A stretch of DNA of 64,000 nt. It comes from JAFAGX01 sp035623335. Its GTDB lineage: Bacteria; Acidobacteriota; Terriglobia; Terriglobales; Acidobacteriaceae. Below the pieces are notes generated by a model that had not been told where the DNA came from, did not search any database, and was given only the letters and a program-made list of their open reading frames with translations. The translations under genes and the position numbers were made by a program. This document shows, one piece after another, positions 33,563-41,672 of this stretch. How positions within the stretch are numbered: position 1 is the first letter of the stretch; each line of letters starts with the position of its first letter. The stretch covers positions 23,727 to 87,726 of the forward strand of contig DASPTQ010000126.1 in the NCBI GenBank assembly GCA_035623335.1. The letters run 5' to 3'.

Positions 33563-34444
33563 ATGTCCTACGTTGATGTCGGAAAAGAAAATTCCACTTC
33601 CATCCATCTCTACTACGAGGATCACGGCTCAGGCCACCCCGTCATCCTGATCCACGGATATCCCCTCAGCAGCGCCTCCTGGGAAAAACAGGTCCCGGCC
33701 CTGCTCGCTGCTGGTCATCGCGTGATTGCGTACGATCGCCGCGGATTCGGAAAGTCCAGCCAGCCCACAACCGGCTATAACTACGACACGTTGGCCGAGG
33801 ATCTGCGCAAGTTGGTGACCCATTTGAAGCTCAAGGATTTCACTCTCGTCGGCTTCTCGATGGGCGGCGGTGAGGTCGCGCGCTACATTGGGAGTTATGG
33901 ATCGAAGGGCGTGAGCCATGCGGTCATCATCGGCGGCATTCCACCGTATCTGCTGAAAACCGCCGACAATCCCGAGGGCGTCGACGCCAGCGTGTTCGAC
34001 GGGATCAAGAAAGCCGTCGCCGCCGACCGCTATGCGTTCTTCACCGAGTTTTTCAAGAATTTCTACAACACTGACGTTCATCTCGGGAAACGCGTGAGCG
34101 AGCAGGCGATTCAGGCCAGCTGGAATACTGCTGCCATCGCTTCCGCCACGGCCAGCCTGGCCTGCGTGCCCACATGGCACGAAGACTTCCGTAAAGACGT
34201 GGCGAAGATCGACGTACCCACGCTGGTCATACACGGTGATTCGGATCGCATCGTACCTTTCTCCGCCGCAGGCAGCCGCACAGCCAAGTTGATCAACGGC
34301 GCTGACTTGGTTGTCATCAAAGAGGGCCCGCACAACGTCGCCTGGACACACGCCGAGGAGGTCAACGAAGCTTTGCTGAAGTTCCTGGCGAAGGCGGGTG
34401 CAAAGGGGCAGGCGACGGCTCCAAAGAGAAAGGCCATCGCGTAG
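33563..34444 (+). CDS. Alpha/beta hydrolase, non-heme chloroperoxidase-like
   Basis: A 293-residue alpha/beta-hydrolase. The oxyanion motif is HGYPLSSASWE, the nucleophile elbow GFSMGGGEV (Ser about residue 99), the acid Asp in HGDSDRIVP and the His in GPHNVAWTHAEE. RRGFGKSSQPTTGYNYDTLA and DLRKLVTHL match the chloroperoxidase/arylesterase group, in which a Ser-His-Asp triad hydrolyses esters and can make peracids. A basic, Lys/Ala-rich tail (KAGAKGQATAPKRKAIA) of about 15 residues extends beyond the usual end. The start has AAGGAGG upstream. Substrate unknown. Followed after about 90 bases by a small secreted protein on the same strand, possibly unrelated. Confidence 0.92.
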   Translation: MSYVDVGKENSTSIHLYYEDHGSGHPVILIHGYPLSSASWEKQVPALLAAGHRVIAYDRRGFGKSSQPTTGYNYDTLAEDLRKLVTHLKLKDFTLVGFSMGGGEVARYIGSYGSKGVSHAVIIGGIPPYLLKTADNPEGVDASVFDGIKKAVAADRYAFFTEFFKNFYNTDVHLGKRVSEQAIQASWNTAAIASATASLACVPTWHEDFRKDVAKIDVPTLVIHGDSDRIVPFSAAGSRTAKLINGADLVVIKEGPHNVAWTHAEEVNEALLKFLAKAGAKGQATAPKRKAIA

Positions 34445-34535
34445 GATGGTGTTCGCGTGACATTTGCGGGAACCCGCCATTGACTCGTTTGCCAATGGCG
34501 GCTTTTGCTGCAGACTTTCACTAATGCCAGGGGCA

Positions 34536-35003
34536 ATGATGAGAGCAAGAACCATCGCAATTGTCTTCCTGCTCTGTGTTGTTGGAGCAGTCGCCTGTTT
34601 CGCTCAGGATGCATTCTTGGGCATGTGGAAACTGAAGGAAGCTAAGTCGGAGTTCTCCTCGGGCGCACCGAAGAACACGACCGTCGTCTACGAAGCCGTA
34701 GGCGACAAGGTAAAAGTCACAGTCGACAGTGTCAGCAGCGACGGCAAGCCGAGCCATTACACCTGGGTAGGCAAGTTCGACGGCAAGGATTATCCGGTCT
34801 CGGGCGACCCAACGTCAGATACGAGGTCGTACACCGAAGTCGACGACCGGGTATTAGGGTTCAACATTTCGAAAGGCGGAAAGCTGGTCACCAGCGGTCG
34901 TATTGTGTTGTCAGCAGACGGGAGGACCCGTACGGTCACCATGAGCGGAGGGGACGGGAAGGGACATACGGTAAGCAGTACCGAGGTGTATGAGAAGCAA
35001 TAA
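34536..35003 (+). CDS. Small secreted protein of unknown function
   Basis: 155 residues from the ATG at 34536, chosen for the AGGGGC site just upstream and the signal peptide that follows (TIAIVFLLCVVGAVACFAQ); an upstream in-frame start at 34464 would add unlikely residues. The mature part begins DAFLGMWKLKEAKSEFSSG and alternates strands: NTTVVYEAVGDKVKVTVDSV, SHYTWVGKFDGKDYPVSG, RVLGFNISKGGKLVTSG. The LGxWKLNxAKSxF opening followed by beta strands is common in exported Acidobacterial proteins and recalls lipocalin-like folds; no function is known. Intact. Confidence 0.78.
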   Translation: MMRARTIAIVFLLCVVGAVACFAQDAFLGMWKLKEAKSEFSSGAPKNTTVVYEAVGDKVKVTVDSVSSDGKPSHYTWVGKFDGKDYPVSGDPTSDTRSYTEVDDRVLGFNISKGGKLVTSGRIVLSADGRTRTVTMSGGDGKGHTVSSTEVYEKQ

Positions 35004-35096
35004 CGAGGGGCGAGCAGGCTTCGCCATCCTGTGATCATTGAAGGGTCAACTGTGCAGAGGCTCCGACTGACCATGGCCATGGCGCGAGAGCAAAAT

Positions 35097-35122
35097 CGTC
35101 AACTCTCTCGCCATTCAACTCT
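35097..35122 (+). repeat. 26-bp dispersed repeat, first copy
   Basis: Matches 41374-41399 with about three differences; both include CGTCAACTCT and CGCCATTCAA and both lie in the gap beside a gene's end. Purpose unknown. Confidence 0.5.
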
Positions 35123-35193
35123 TGAGCTAGGCCAGGTTGCTCCCAATTAGGCTCTTTCATAGGGAGCATGGTTTCATCAAAACCGTCGCCCCG

Positions 35194-36474
35194 TCAGGTT
35201 ACTGGCGACCGCAGCCACCAGCAGTCGGGGTGTAGCTGCTTGAAATTCATGAACCACTTGCAGGGCGGATAAAGCAGCACAAGCGCTGTTACCCACATCA
35301 TGTAGATGTAAGGCAAGCCATGGCCGTAACCTGCTGGTGGTGCTTGGAACAGAGGTCCGCCATATAAGAGCCAAGCGGTCGGCTGATGCAAGGCCAGCGC
35401 GATCCACACCGCCATCGTGTGAATCAAGAACAGATGGAGCACATAAAAAACTAAGGGTACGCGACCAAATACCAGAAGAATCCTGGCCAGTCCGCGGTCC
35501 GTGTCTATTCTGTCGAACCACACCAAAGCCATCAGTGCGGGGCCGAGCGTCATGAGCAAGAATTGCAGAGAGGGTGGATATTTCACGGTATTGAGGAAGG
35601 AGGCGATTGTCAGAACTTGAGTAGCTTGCACCTGCCACGGACCTGCGATGTCGGCAGCCCACGGCTCCAAGGTGGGCTGGCTATTTCCATAGAGGTTGAA
35701 GACTCGCAAGATTACGAAGGCAAGCGTCAGGACGGCGCCCAGGCCGAAAATCAGTTTTCTCCAATTTCCACTCTGCAAGAGAAAGCCGAGGGCATAGCCG
35801 ACGGCCATCACTCCAACCCAGGGAATCAAAGGGAAGAGAACGAAGAAACGCAGCTTGCCGGGCCTAACCCAAAACCAGCCATGGCCATGCAAAATCATCC
35901 AAAAGGGAGCGAATCTTCCAAACACTGCAGGAGTGACGCTGTCGAGCAGATTGTGGGTCAGTATCATTGCCGTGCCTAGTGCGGCGATCCAGGGAACCGG
36001 CAGCCGTATCAGAAACGCCATTGCAACCATCGACCAACCGAGCGACCAGAGCACGTCGCTGAACCAACACGGAAACACATAAGTCCAGGCGTAGCTGATC
36101 ACCGTTAATGCCAGCAACACGAGCCACAGTCCGCGTGTGCCGAACAACTTTGACACCTGTGCAACCGACTTGCCATGGGAGAGCGACAGGAATGGGCCTG
36201 TGCCTGCCAGGAGGAAGAACACCGGTGCACAGAAATGTGTGACCCATCGCGTAAAAAACAACGCCCCCCATGTATTGGTCAGATCTTCTGGAGCGAATTG
36301 CAGGCCAGTAAAAAAGGAACGTGTATGGTCTAGCGCCATCAGAACCATGACTACGCCACGCAGCAAGTCTACGCAGGCCAAACGCGGGGGTGAGGCGTTG
36401 GAAGATGACCATTGGACCGGAATGTGAGGAACAACACGGGGCGCTCTGGCAACAGACTTTATCAGCACCAGCAC
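35194..36474 (-). CDS. DUF1624 / HGSNAT-like membrane protein
   Basis: A 426-residue protein with about ten transmembrane helices. The N-terminal signature RLACVDLLRGVVMVLMALDH, then TRSFF, with an early Asp, Arg and His, is that of the DUF1624 family related to heparan-alpha-glucosaminide N-acetyltransferase catalytic domains. HFCAPVFFLLAGTG and the late HLFLIHTMAVW support this. Proteins of this family transfer or are thought to transfer acetyl groups across the membrane to sugars; the substrate here is unknown. Single gene, with no obvious glycan operon around it. The start at 36474 leaves a 30-residue hydrophilic lead, slightly long, so a later start cannot be excluded. Confidence 0.85.
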   Translation of the reverse strand: MLVLIKSVARAPRVVPHIPVQWSSSNASPPRLACVDLLRGVVMVLMALDHTRSFFTGLQFAPEDLTNTWGALFFTRWVTHFCAPVFFLLAGTGPFLSLSHGKSVAQVSKLFGTRGLWLVLLALTVISYAWTYVFPCWFSDVLWSLGWSMVAMAFLIRLPVPWIAALGTAMILTHNLLDSVTPAVFGRFAPFWMILHGHGWFWVRPGKLRFFVLFPLIPWVGVMAVGYALGFLLQSGNWRKLIFGLGAVLTLAFVILRVFNLYGNSQPTLEPWAADIAGPWQVQATQVLTIASFLNTVKYPPSLQFLLMTLGPALMALVWFDRIDTDRGLARILLVFGRVPLVFYVLHLFLIHTMAVWIALALHQPTAWLLYGGPLFQAPPAGYGHGLPYIYMMWVTALVLLYPPCKWFMNFKQLHPDCWWLRSPVT

Positions 36475-36742
36475 TTACTCCCCACGCCCCTACGTCATTG
36501 TGCAGATCGTATCCGAAATTCGCCTGGACCGATGTCGATCAGCAAGGCTGAGTATTACGAGAGTTAACTTTTGTAAAGAAATCTAAACTTCGTTTGCGAT
36601 AAGCGGCGAGCCGATGGATTTGGCGGAGCGGCCTCCACGCTTCGCTGCCAAGGGCCAAAAGCATAGAGTTGTAACCGAATGGTTAGCGTGCTACGTGGGT
36701 TGGTCAGAGAAACCTATCTCCGAAAGGGTAAAGTGTAATCGA

Positions 36743-37436
36743 ATGGACGACGTCCCAGTTTTTACGTCGCAGAAACGGGAACAGATTTGTGGAGAATTGG
36801 TTGCCGCCGCAAAGGCAGACTCACGTATCGGTGGCGCTGCACATTTGGGCTCGGCGGCGCTTGGGCTCTTGATTGGACGACGCGTTTGTATCGGGACCAT
36901 GGAGCAGTGACGAACTATGATGTCCGGTGTGGTGACATTCTGTATCGTGTATTCCTGCTCGACAACACTCTGCAAGTTGATCTCTCATTCTGGCCGGCCA
37001 GGGAATTTGCGTGCGATCGGCCCAAAATTCAGACTGATCTTTGGCGCCGCTGAGGAGTATTCCAGCACCCGTCCCCGATGCAAAGGACTTGATTGGAATG
37101 GCGTGGCTCTACGCCCTGCACGTGCGTTCGCGCATTGTGCGATCTCGACAGCTGCAGGCAGAACATATGTTGAGCGGAATGCGAGATAGCGTGCTTGCGC
37201 TGATGTGCACGCGTCATGGTTCCGTCCAGGGCCGAGGGCTTGATGATCTTCCCCAACAACCAAGGGAGCTCGCAGCGGCCTGTCTGGCTCGCTCCCTGGA
37301 CCCAGTGGAACTCCAGCGCGCTTTTCACGTCACGGTAGACGCTCTGCTCGAGGAGGTGCAGTGCGTTGACTCTGGCCTCGCCAGGAAACTAGAGCGTCCC
37401 TTACATAGGATCGTGAATTGTTTGGCTTCTGACTGA
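36743..37436 (+). pseudogene. Nucleotidyltransferase pseudogene (multiple lesions)
   Basis: Three frames together describe one protein. Frame 1 from 36743: MDDVPVFTSQKREQICGELV, ending GGAAHLGSAALG. Frame 3: DWTTRLYRDHGAVTNYDVRC, then YRVFLLDNTLQVDLSFWPAR. Frame 2: RAIGPKFRLIFGAAEEYSS. Then another shift to DLIGMAWLYALHVRSRIVRS, LQAEHMLSGMRDSVLALMC and DALLEEVQCVDSGLARKLER. The order of elements fits a small nucleotidyltransferase, but the segment that should follow GSAALG and carry the active-site DxD is deleted. At least three frameshifts plus that deletion make sequencing error unlikely as the full explanation. It is not adjacent to a related functional gene. Confidence 0.75.
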
Positions 37437-37585
37437 GTATCCCTGCGGGTCTGCTGCTGGCCGACAGCGTTCTCCTGCCCGTCGAGGCTCGTCGAACCCC
37501 GTCGGGAACCATAGGCAATAAGCTGTCATCTGCGGTCTAAATTCTTACGGAAGTCGCGCACTGGAAGACACCGAACACCCGGGGG

Positions 37586-38401
37586 TCAAGGTTTCTTGCA
37601 CCATGCGCAGACCATCGGGGCGACGAGCATGGCATAGCCGACAACACTCATCTCCGCTCGTATACGATCGGGAAGCGACGCTATGTCCATTTCGGCAGCG
37701 CCGGGGATTCCGTATGCGAGAGCTTTCGGTAAGAGCCTCTCGACGGTGTCTGCAACATACTGATAGAGTGGCGAATCATCGCGCGGGTCCATTACTGCCT
37801 CGAAGCGCATCGTCGGTAACGGCAGACCAGCAGCCTGAAACACACGATGTAGTCGCGGTCCGAGGTCAACGTGTGCGCCTGAACGCCGCAAGGTCTCGAC
37901 CACCAGAGTCGCCATCGTCTTTACAGTGCTGTCAGGACCAGCTGGCGTCTGGAACCACGGTTCGATGAATGCGACAATGCCACCGGAACGAAGATGCTGA
38001 GTGAGTGGCACTAACGCTGCCGACGGGTCCGCTTGATATAGGAGCACAAGGCGCCCGACAATCGCATCGAGCGGCGCATCGGGACGGTAATGTGCGAAGT
38101 CTGAGTGAACAAAGCTGACGTTGTTGAATCGCGCCGCAACCGCCCGCTCTCGAGCGTGTTGTGTGGCATCATGGTCGAGATCCAGGCCGATCACGCTACC
38201 GCTTGGGCCGACCATTTCAGCGAGCAGCATCGCTACGTCCCCAGCGCCAGAGCCCAAATCGAGTACACTCATCCCCGGACGAATCCCTGCTTCGGAGAAC
38301 AGACGCAAGCTCATGGGCCTCATAATTTCCGCTTGCCGCGCGAGGCGGGCGTACTCCTCGGGCGAACGACCCAACGCGTACTGATCGTGTGCGGCACCCA
38401 T
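37586..38401 (-). CDS. Class I SAM-dependent methyltransferase
   Basis: A 271-residue methyltransferase. Motif I is VLDLGSGAGDVAM (residues about 46-58), followed by the acidic residue after strand 2 (VIGLDLDHDAT), a post-I acidic motif (FVHSDFAHYRP) and DAIVGRLVLLYQADP with the following loop and LRSGGIVAFIEP, so cofactor binding is secure. The N-terminus (YALGRSPEEYARLARQAEIM) recalls small-molecule methyltransferases of the UbiE-like type, but the substrate is unknown. There is no operon; downstream lies a kinase-TPR tail fragment. The start ATG at 38401 has a weak ribosome-binding site. Intact. Confidence 0.9.
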   Translation of the reverse strand: MGAAHDQYALGRSPEEYARLARQAEIMRPMSLRLFSEAGIRPGMSVLDLGSGAGDVAMLLAEMVGPSGSVIGLDLDHDATQHARERAVAARFNNVSFVHSDFAHYRPDAPLDAIVGRLVLLYQADPSAALVPLTQHLRSGGIVAFIEPWFQTPAGPDSTVKTMATLVVETLRRSGAHVDLGPRLHRVFQAAGLPLPTMRFEAVMDPRDDSPLYQYVADTVERLLPKALAYGIPGAAEMDIASLPDRIRAEMSVVGYAMLVAPMVCAWCKKP

Positions 38402-38489
38402 CCTAGGGCTGACATCTTAGGTCTGGAGGTTGGGCAAGTCAATAAAGGCTGACCGTCTGCCACCCCACGTTTCTCGTCACCGGACCAGA

Positions 38490-38600
38490 GTGCGATTCCC
38501 CGCTGATTCAGGGCAAATTTGAGCACTCGGCTTTGGCTGGCTTCAGAATGGGGATGTCGGGGCGGTGTCTTGCAGAGCGCCAGGATGGAAAACCGCTCAA
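38490..38600 (-). pseudogene. Last codons of a kinase-TPR gene plus its 3' flank
   Basis: The minus strand reads RPDIPILKPAKAECSNLP and a stop, matching the end of the intact kinase-TPR gene (ADPDIPILKQAKAECTKLQ). Similarity continues for about 60 bases past the stop (ATCAGCGGGGAATCGCA-type sequence and GGTGGGGT), just as at 41630-41700 and 46370-46470. Three copies of this gene end therefore exist in 8 kb. Confidence 0.65.
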
Positions 38601-38633
38601 CCACGAAGAAACGCTAGCCGCGATGTCTCTGTT

Positions 38634-41309
38634 CTAGGGCGCTTCAAAATCCAAGGCATAGACTTCTTGCGTGCTGATGTCGCGCGGCACTAGTGGTGCA
38701 CCATCGGGCGTGACGCCGCCCCAGGGAAGCCACCCGAAAACCACGCGACGAAATCCCTTCAGGTCTGCCACGCGCTCGACCTTGCGGTCAGCGACACGCA
38801 CGCGATAGAAGGCTGGGTCGCTTCCCAGACCTGTATCGTAGTAGATGTACCGGCTGTCTTTGGACCAGTTGACGTAGCCCACATTCGTCTTGAGCAGCTC
38901 CGACCACTTTTGAGCCTTGACGTCAAACAGCATCAGTTTCTGGCCGTCCCTGCTGGACACAGCAATGTAGCGGCCATCAGGAGAGCACTGAGGAACGAAC
39001 ATACCCTTGGAATCAGGAACATTTGTGACTTGAAGGGTTTTGAGATCCACGCTCTTGATGGTACCTGGCGTCGAGGTGCCGGTCGTATCATTAAAGACGA
39101 TCGAATTGCCGTCCGGCGCCCAACTAGGGCCAACCACACTGAATTCCGCAACCGAAAACGAGCGCGGGGTGCCTCCCTCGGCTGAGACGAGATAGAGGAG
39201 TGATCGACTCTCGGGAACGCCGCCGGAAAAAGCAATTTGCTTGCCGTCTGGAGACCACTGCGGGGACTCGCCATAACCTGACGCCTTAGACGTGAGCTGC
39301 AGTTTCTGGCTTCCGTCAATACGGCTGCGCCACAAGACCCCATCTGGGTATGTGGAGTAAGCTACCCACTGTCCATCACGAGAAAAGCTGACCTCGGTGA
39401 CCGATGCACCTTCGAGATAGGGCAGGAACTGCCCGGACTTACTGTCGTAGCGCACCAATTCCGCACGAGGCTGTTCGCCCACGGCGTAAATCTTCCGGCC
39501 GTCGCTGCTAGGTTGGGGCGCATTGAAACTCATTGGCCCCGATGTTAACTGCACTGGGCGGCGGTCCACTTTGTGGATTGGATCACTCTTCTCGCGGATG
39601 GCCCACAGGTCCATCCGGTTTTGACGCAAGACTTGAAAGATGAAGTACCTCCCGTCTGGAGTCCAGATCCCATGCTCGTGAGTGGTCCCGGTGAATTCTG
39701 GAAGGACGCGGGTTGGGCTACCTCCGCTCGCCGGTAGCTCCCACATTGAGTTTGCTCCGCTGCCTTCGCTTACGGTAAACCGCAGCACCTGTCCGTCGGG
39801 CGACCAGCGGAACCAATAGGAAAAATCCGGCAAGGTCGCGAACTTGCGGGTTCCGCCGGGTGACACCTCCAGAAGCTCTTTGTTGCGGGCGATGAGGAAG
39901 TTTCCGTTCGGCAACCAGGTTCCATCCCAACCGGTAGGCTCGCTCACGCGCCTCGGCGACCCGCCCAGCACCGGCAACGCCCAGAGCTGCTGGTCCACTT
40001 CTGCGCCCGTGAAACTTCCAACCAATAGCTCGGACTTGTCCGGTGAGATGTTCAGTGGGGCCACATTCGGAAACGGCGTCGGGATCGCAACGGTTTCTCC
40101 ACCAGAGGCCGAAACTTGACTGATGACAAAGTGCCCGTTGATGTTCTCCTGAAGGTAAAGGCGAGGACCGTCGCTCAGCACTGTAGCCGTAACTTGCCCG
40201 ACAAAACTCTTCTGCTGGCCGTCGTGGGTGATTTGCGAATACCCCGTGATCCTCGGTGGCGGCAATGCGGGGCGAAACAGATAGGCGAGGACGGCAAGGA
40301 CAATGAGGGCAACGCCACCCACCGCGTACGCCTTGTGGCGCCCGCTTGGTTTCGGGGGCAGAGCAGACACCGACGAGGCAGGTTCGACTGCAAGCGAGCT
40401 GAACCCCGACACCGAACTGGTCCGCCCGGACTCGATCTCGCGTCGCAGGCGCTTCAGGTCGACTGCCATTTCGGAAGCGGTTTGGTAACGCAGCTGGCGG
40501 TCCTTGTCGAGGGCTTTGCCGACGATGCGATCGAGCTCCGGCGGCACGTCCGGATTCAAGCGAAGGGCCGAAATCGGCACCTTGTGCAAGATGGCGTCGA
40601 ACAGCATGGCCGACGTATTTCCCGAGAAGGCTGGGTGAGCGGTCGCCATCTCGTAGAGCACCGCACCAAAGGAAAACAGATCGGTGCGCGCGTCCAACTC
40701 CTCCCCGGTAGCCTGTTCGGGTGACATGTAGGCAATAGTGCCGACAGCCGCGCCGGGGCTGGTCAGGTCAGCCTGGGTCACCATCGTCGGGGTTTGCGGT
40801 CCGATGGGCGGGGCATGCTCCGGGGCCAGCTTGGCCAAGCCAAAGTCGAGAATCTTGGCATGCCCGCGCTTGCTCACGAAAATGTTCGCTGGCTTGATAT
40901 CGCGATGGATGATGCCCTTGGCGTGGGCAGCATCGAGCGCGTCGGCGACATCGATTGCAAGGCCAAGGAGTTGTTCGGTAGGCAGAGGCCTGCCCAGGAT
41001 GCGCTCACGCAGCGTCATCCCTTCCAGCAGTTCCATCACAATAAAATGTTGTCCGTTCTGTCGGCCAATCTCGTGGATGGTGCAGATATTGGGATGGTTC
41101 AGTGCCGAGGCAGCACGAGCTTCACGGCGAAAGCGTTCCAACGACTGTGGATCTTGGGCTAGGTCTTCAGGCAGGAATTTCAAAGCGACGAAGCGGCCAA
41201 GCTCGGTGTCCTCCGCCTTGTAGACCACACCCATCCCACCTCCGCCCAGCTTCTCGAGCACGCGGTAATGCGAAATGGTTTGCCCCACGAACTGAGAGTC
41301 TGCGCCCAT
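38634..41309 (-). CDS. Membrane Ser/Thr protein kinase with extracytoplasmic PD40 propeller
   Basis: A complete 891-residue Pkn-type kinase. Kinase domain at about residues 15-280: LEKLGGGGMGVVYKAEDTEL (Gly loop), VALKFLPEDL (ATP-binding Lys), HRDIKPANIFV (catalytic loop), ILDFGLAKL (DFG) and YMSPEQATGEELDARTDLFS. After a linker, one transmembrane helix (AYAVGGVALIVLAVLAYLF, about 327-346) leads to an extracytoplasmic domain of repeated PD40 blades: RWSPDGQVLRFTVS, IWTPDGRYFIFQV, QWSPDGKQIAFSG, SWAPDGNSIVFND and QCSPDGRYIAVSS. Such proteins are typical of Acidobacteria and presumably sense external signals, though no ligand is known. Its stop is 40 bases from the kinase-TPR tail fragment. The 3' neighbour and the kinase at 41673 lie on the same strand, about 360 bases apart. 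Confidence 0.95.
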   Translation of the reverse strand: MGADSQFVGQTISHYRVLEKLGGGGMGVVYKAEDTELGRFVALKFLPEDLAQDPQSLERFRREARAASALNHPNICTIHEIGRQNGQHFIVMELLEGMTLRERILGRPLPTEQLLGLAIDVADALDAAHAKGIIHRDIKPANIFVSKRGHAKILDFGLAKLAPEHAPPIGPQTPTMVTQADLTSPGAAVGTIAYMSPEQATGEELDARTDLFSFGAVLYEMATAHPAFSGNTSAMLFDAILHKVPISALRLNPDVPPELDRIVGKALDKDRQLRYQTASEMAVDLKRLRREIESGRTSSVSGFSSLAVEPASSVSALPPKPSGRHKAYAVGGVALIVLAVLAYLFRPALPPPRITGYSQITHDGQQKSFVGQVTATVLSDGPRLYLQENINGHFVISQVSASGGETVAIPTPFPNVAPLNISPDKSELLVGSFTGAEVDQQLWALPVLGGSPRRVSEPTGWDGTWLPNGNFLIARNKELLEVSPGGTRKFATLPDFSYWFRWSPDGQVLRFTVSEGSGANSMWELPASGGSPTRVLPEFTGTTHEHGIWTPDGRYFIFQVLRQNRMDLWAIREKSDPIHKVDRRPVQLTSGPMSFNAPQPSSDGRKIYAVGEQPRAELVRYDSKSGQFLPYLEGASVTEVSFSRDGQWVAYSTYPDGVLWRSRIDGSQKLQLTSKASGYGESPQWSPDGKQIAFSGGVPESRSLLYLVSAEGGTPRSFSVAEFSVVGPSWAPDGNSIVFNDTTGTSTPGTIKSVDLKTLQVTNVPDSKGMFVPQCSPDGRYIAVSSRDGQKLMLFDVKAQKWSELLKTNVGYVNWSKDSRYIYYDTGLGSDPAFYRVRVADRKVERVADLKGFRRVVFGWLPWGGVTPDGAPLVPRDISTQEVYALDFEAP

Positions 41310-41373
41310 TGGCGGGAATGCTACGGGAGGGATAGCAGACGGTCGGCTAAAGGTCAGGGCACGAAAGCGAAAC

Positions 41374-41399
41374 CGTCAACTCTCGCGCCATTCAATTCT
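41374..41399 (+). repeat. 26-bp dispersed repeat, second copy
   Basis: Counterpart of 35097-35122. It lies upstream of the PD40 kinase. Confidence 0.5.
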
Positions 41400-41609
41400 A
41401 TACGCTTTTGTCCTGACAAGCGTACGTGGTCGCCAACAAGGTAAAGGGAGGTGTCCGCTTATCGCTGGGTAAGCATGGCGCCATCTTCGGCGGGTGCTTG
41501 GATCAAAAAGTGATTTCGGACGGCACTTGTCGCGCTAGCAAGGACATTCGATGGACTAACATTGGCAACTGTGCTCGGGTAGGTCCTTTGTTTGACGTTT
41601 CGGGGCGGA

Positions 41610-41632
41610 TTCGATTTCCATCACCTACCCCA
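41610..41632 (+). repeat. Diverged attachment-core-like sequence
   Basis: A degenerate version of the core (TTCGATTTCCATCACCTACC). The 20 bases before it, GACGTTTCGGGGCGGA, are identical to those before core e at 22815, so this is a related copy rather than chance. No tandem pairs flank it and no recombinase is adjacent; instead it borders the 3' flank of the kinase-TPR gene. Confidence 0.6.
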
Positions 41633-41672
41633 CCTTGCTCGTCGCCTGACCAGAATGCGATTGCCCGCCGAT

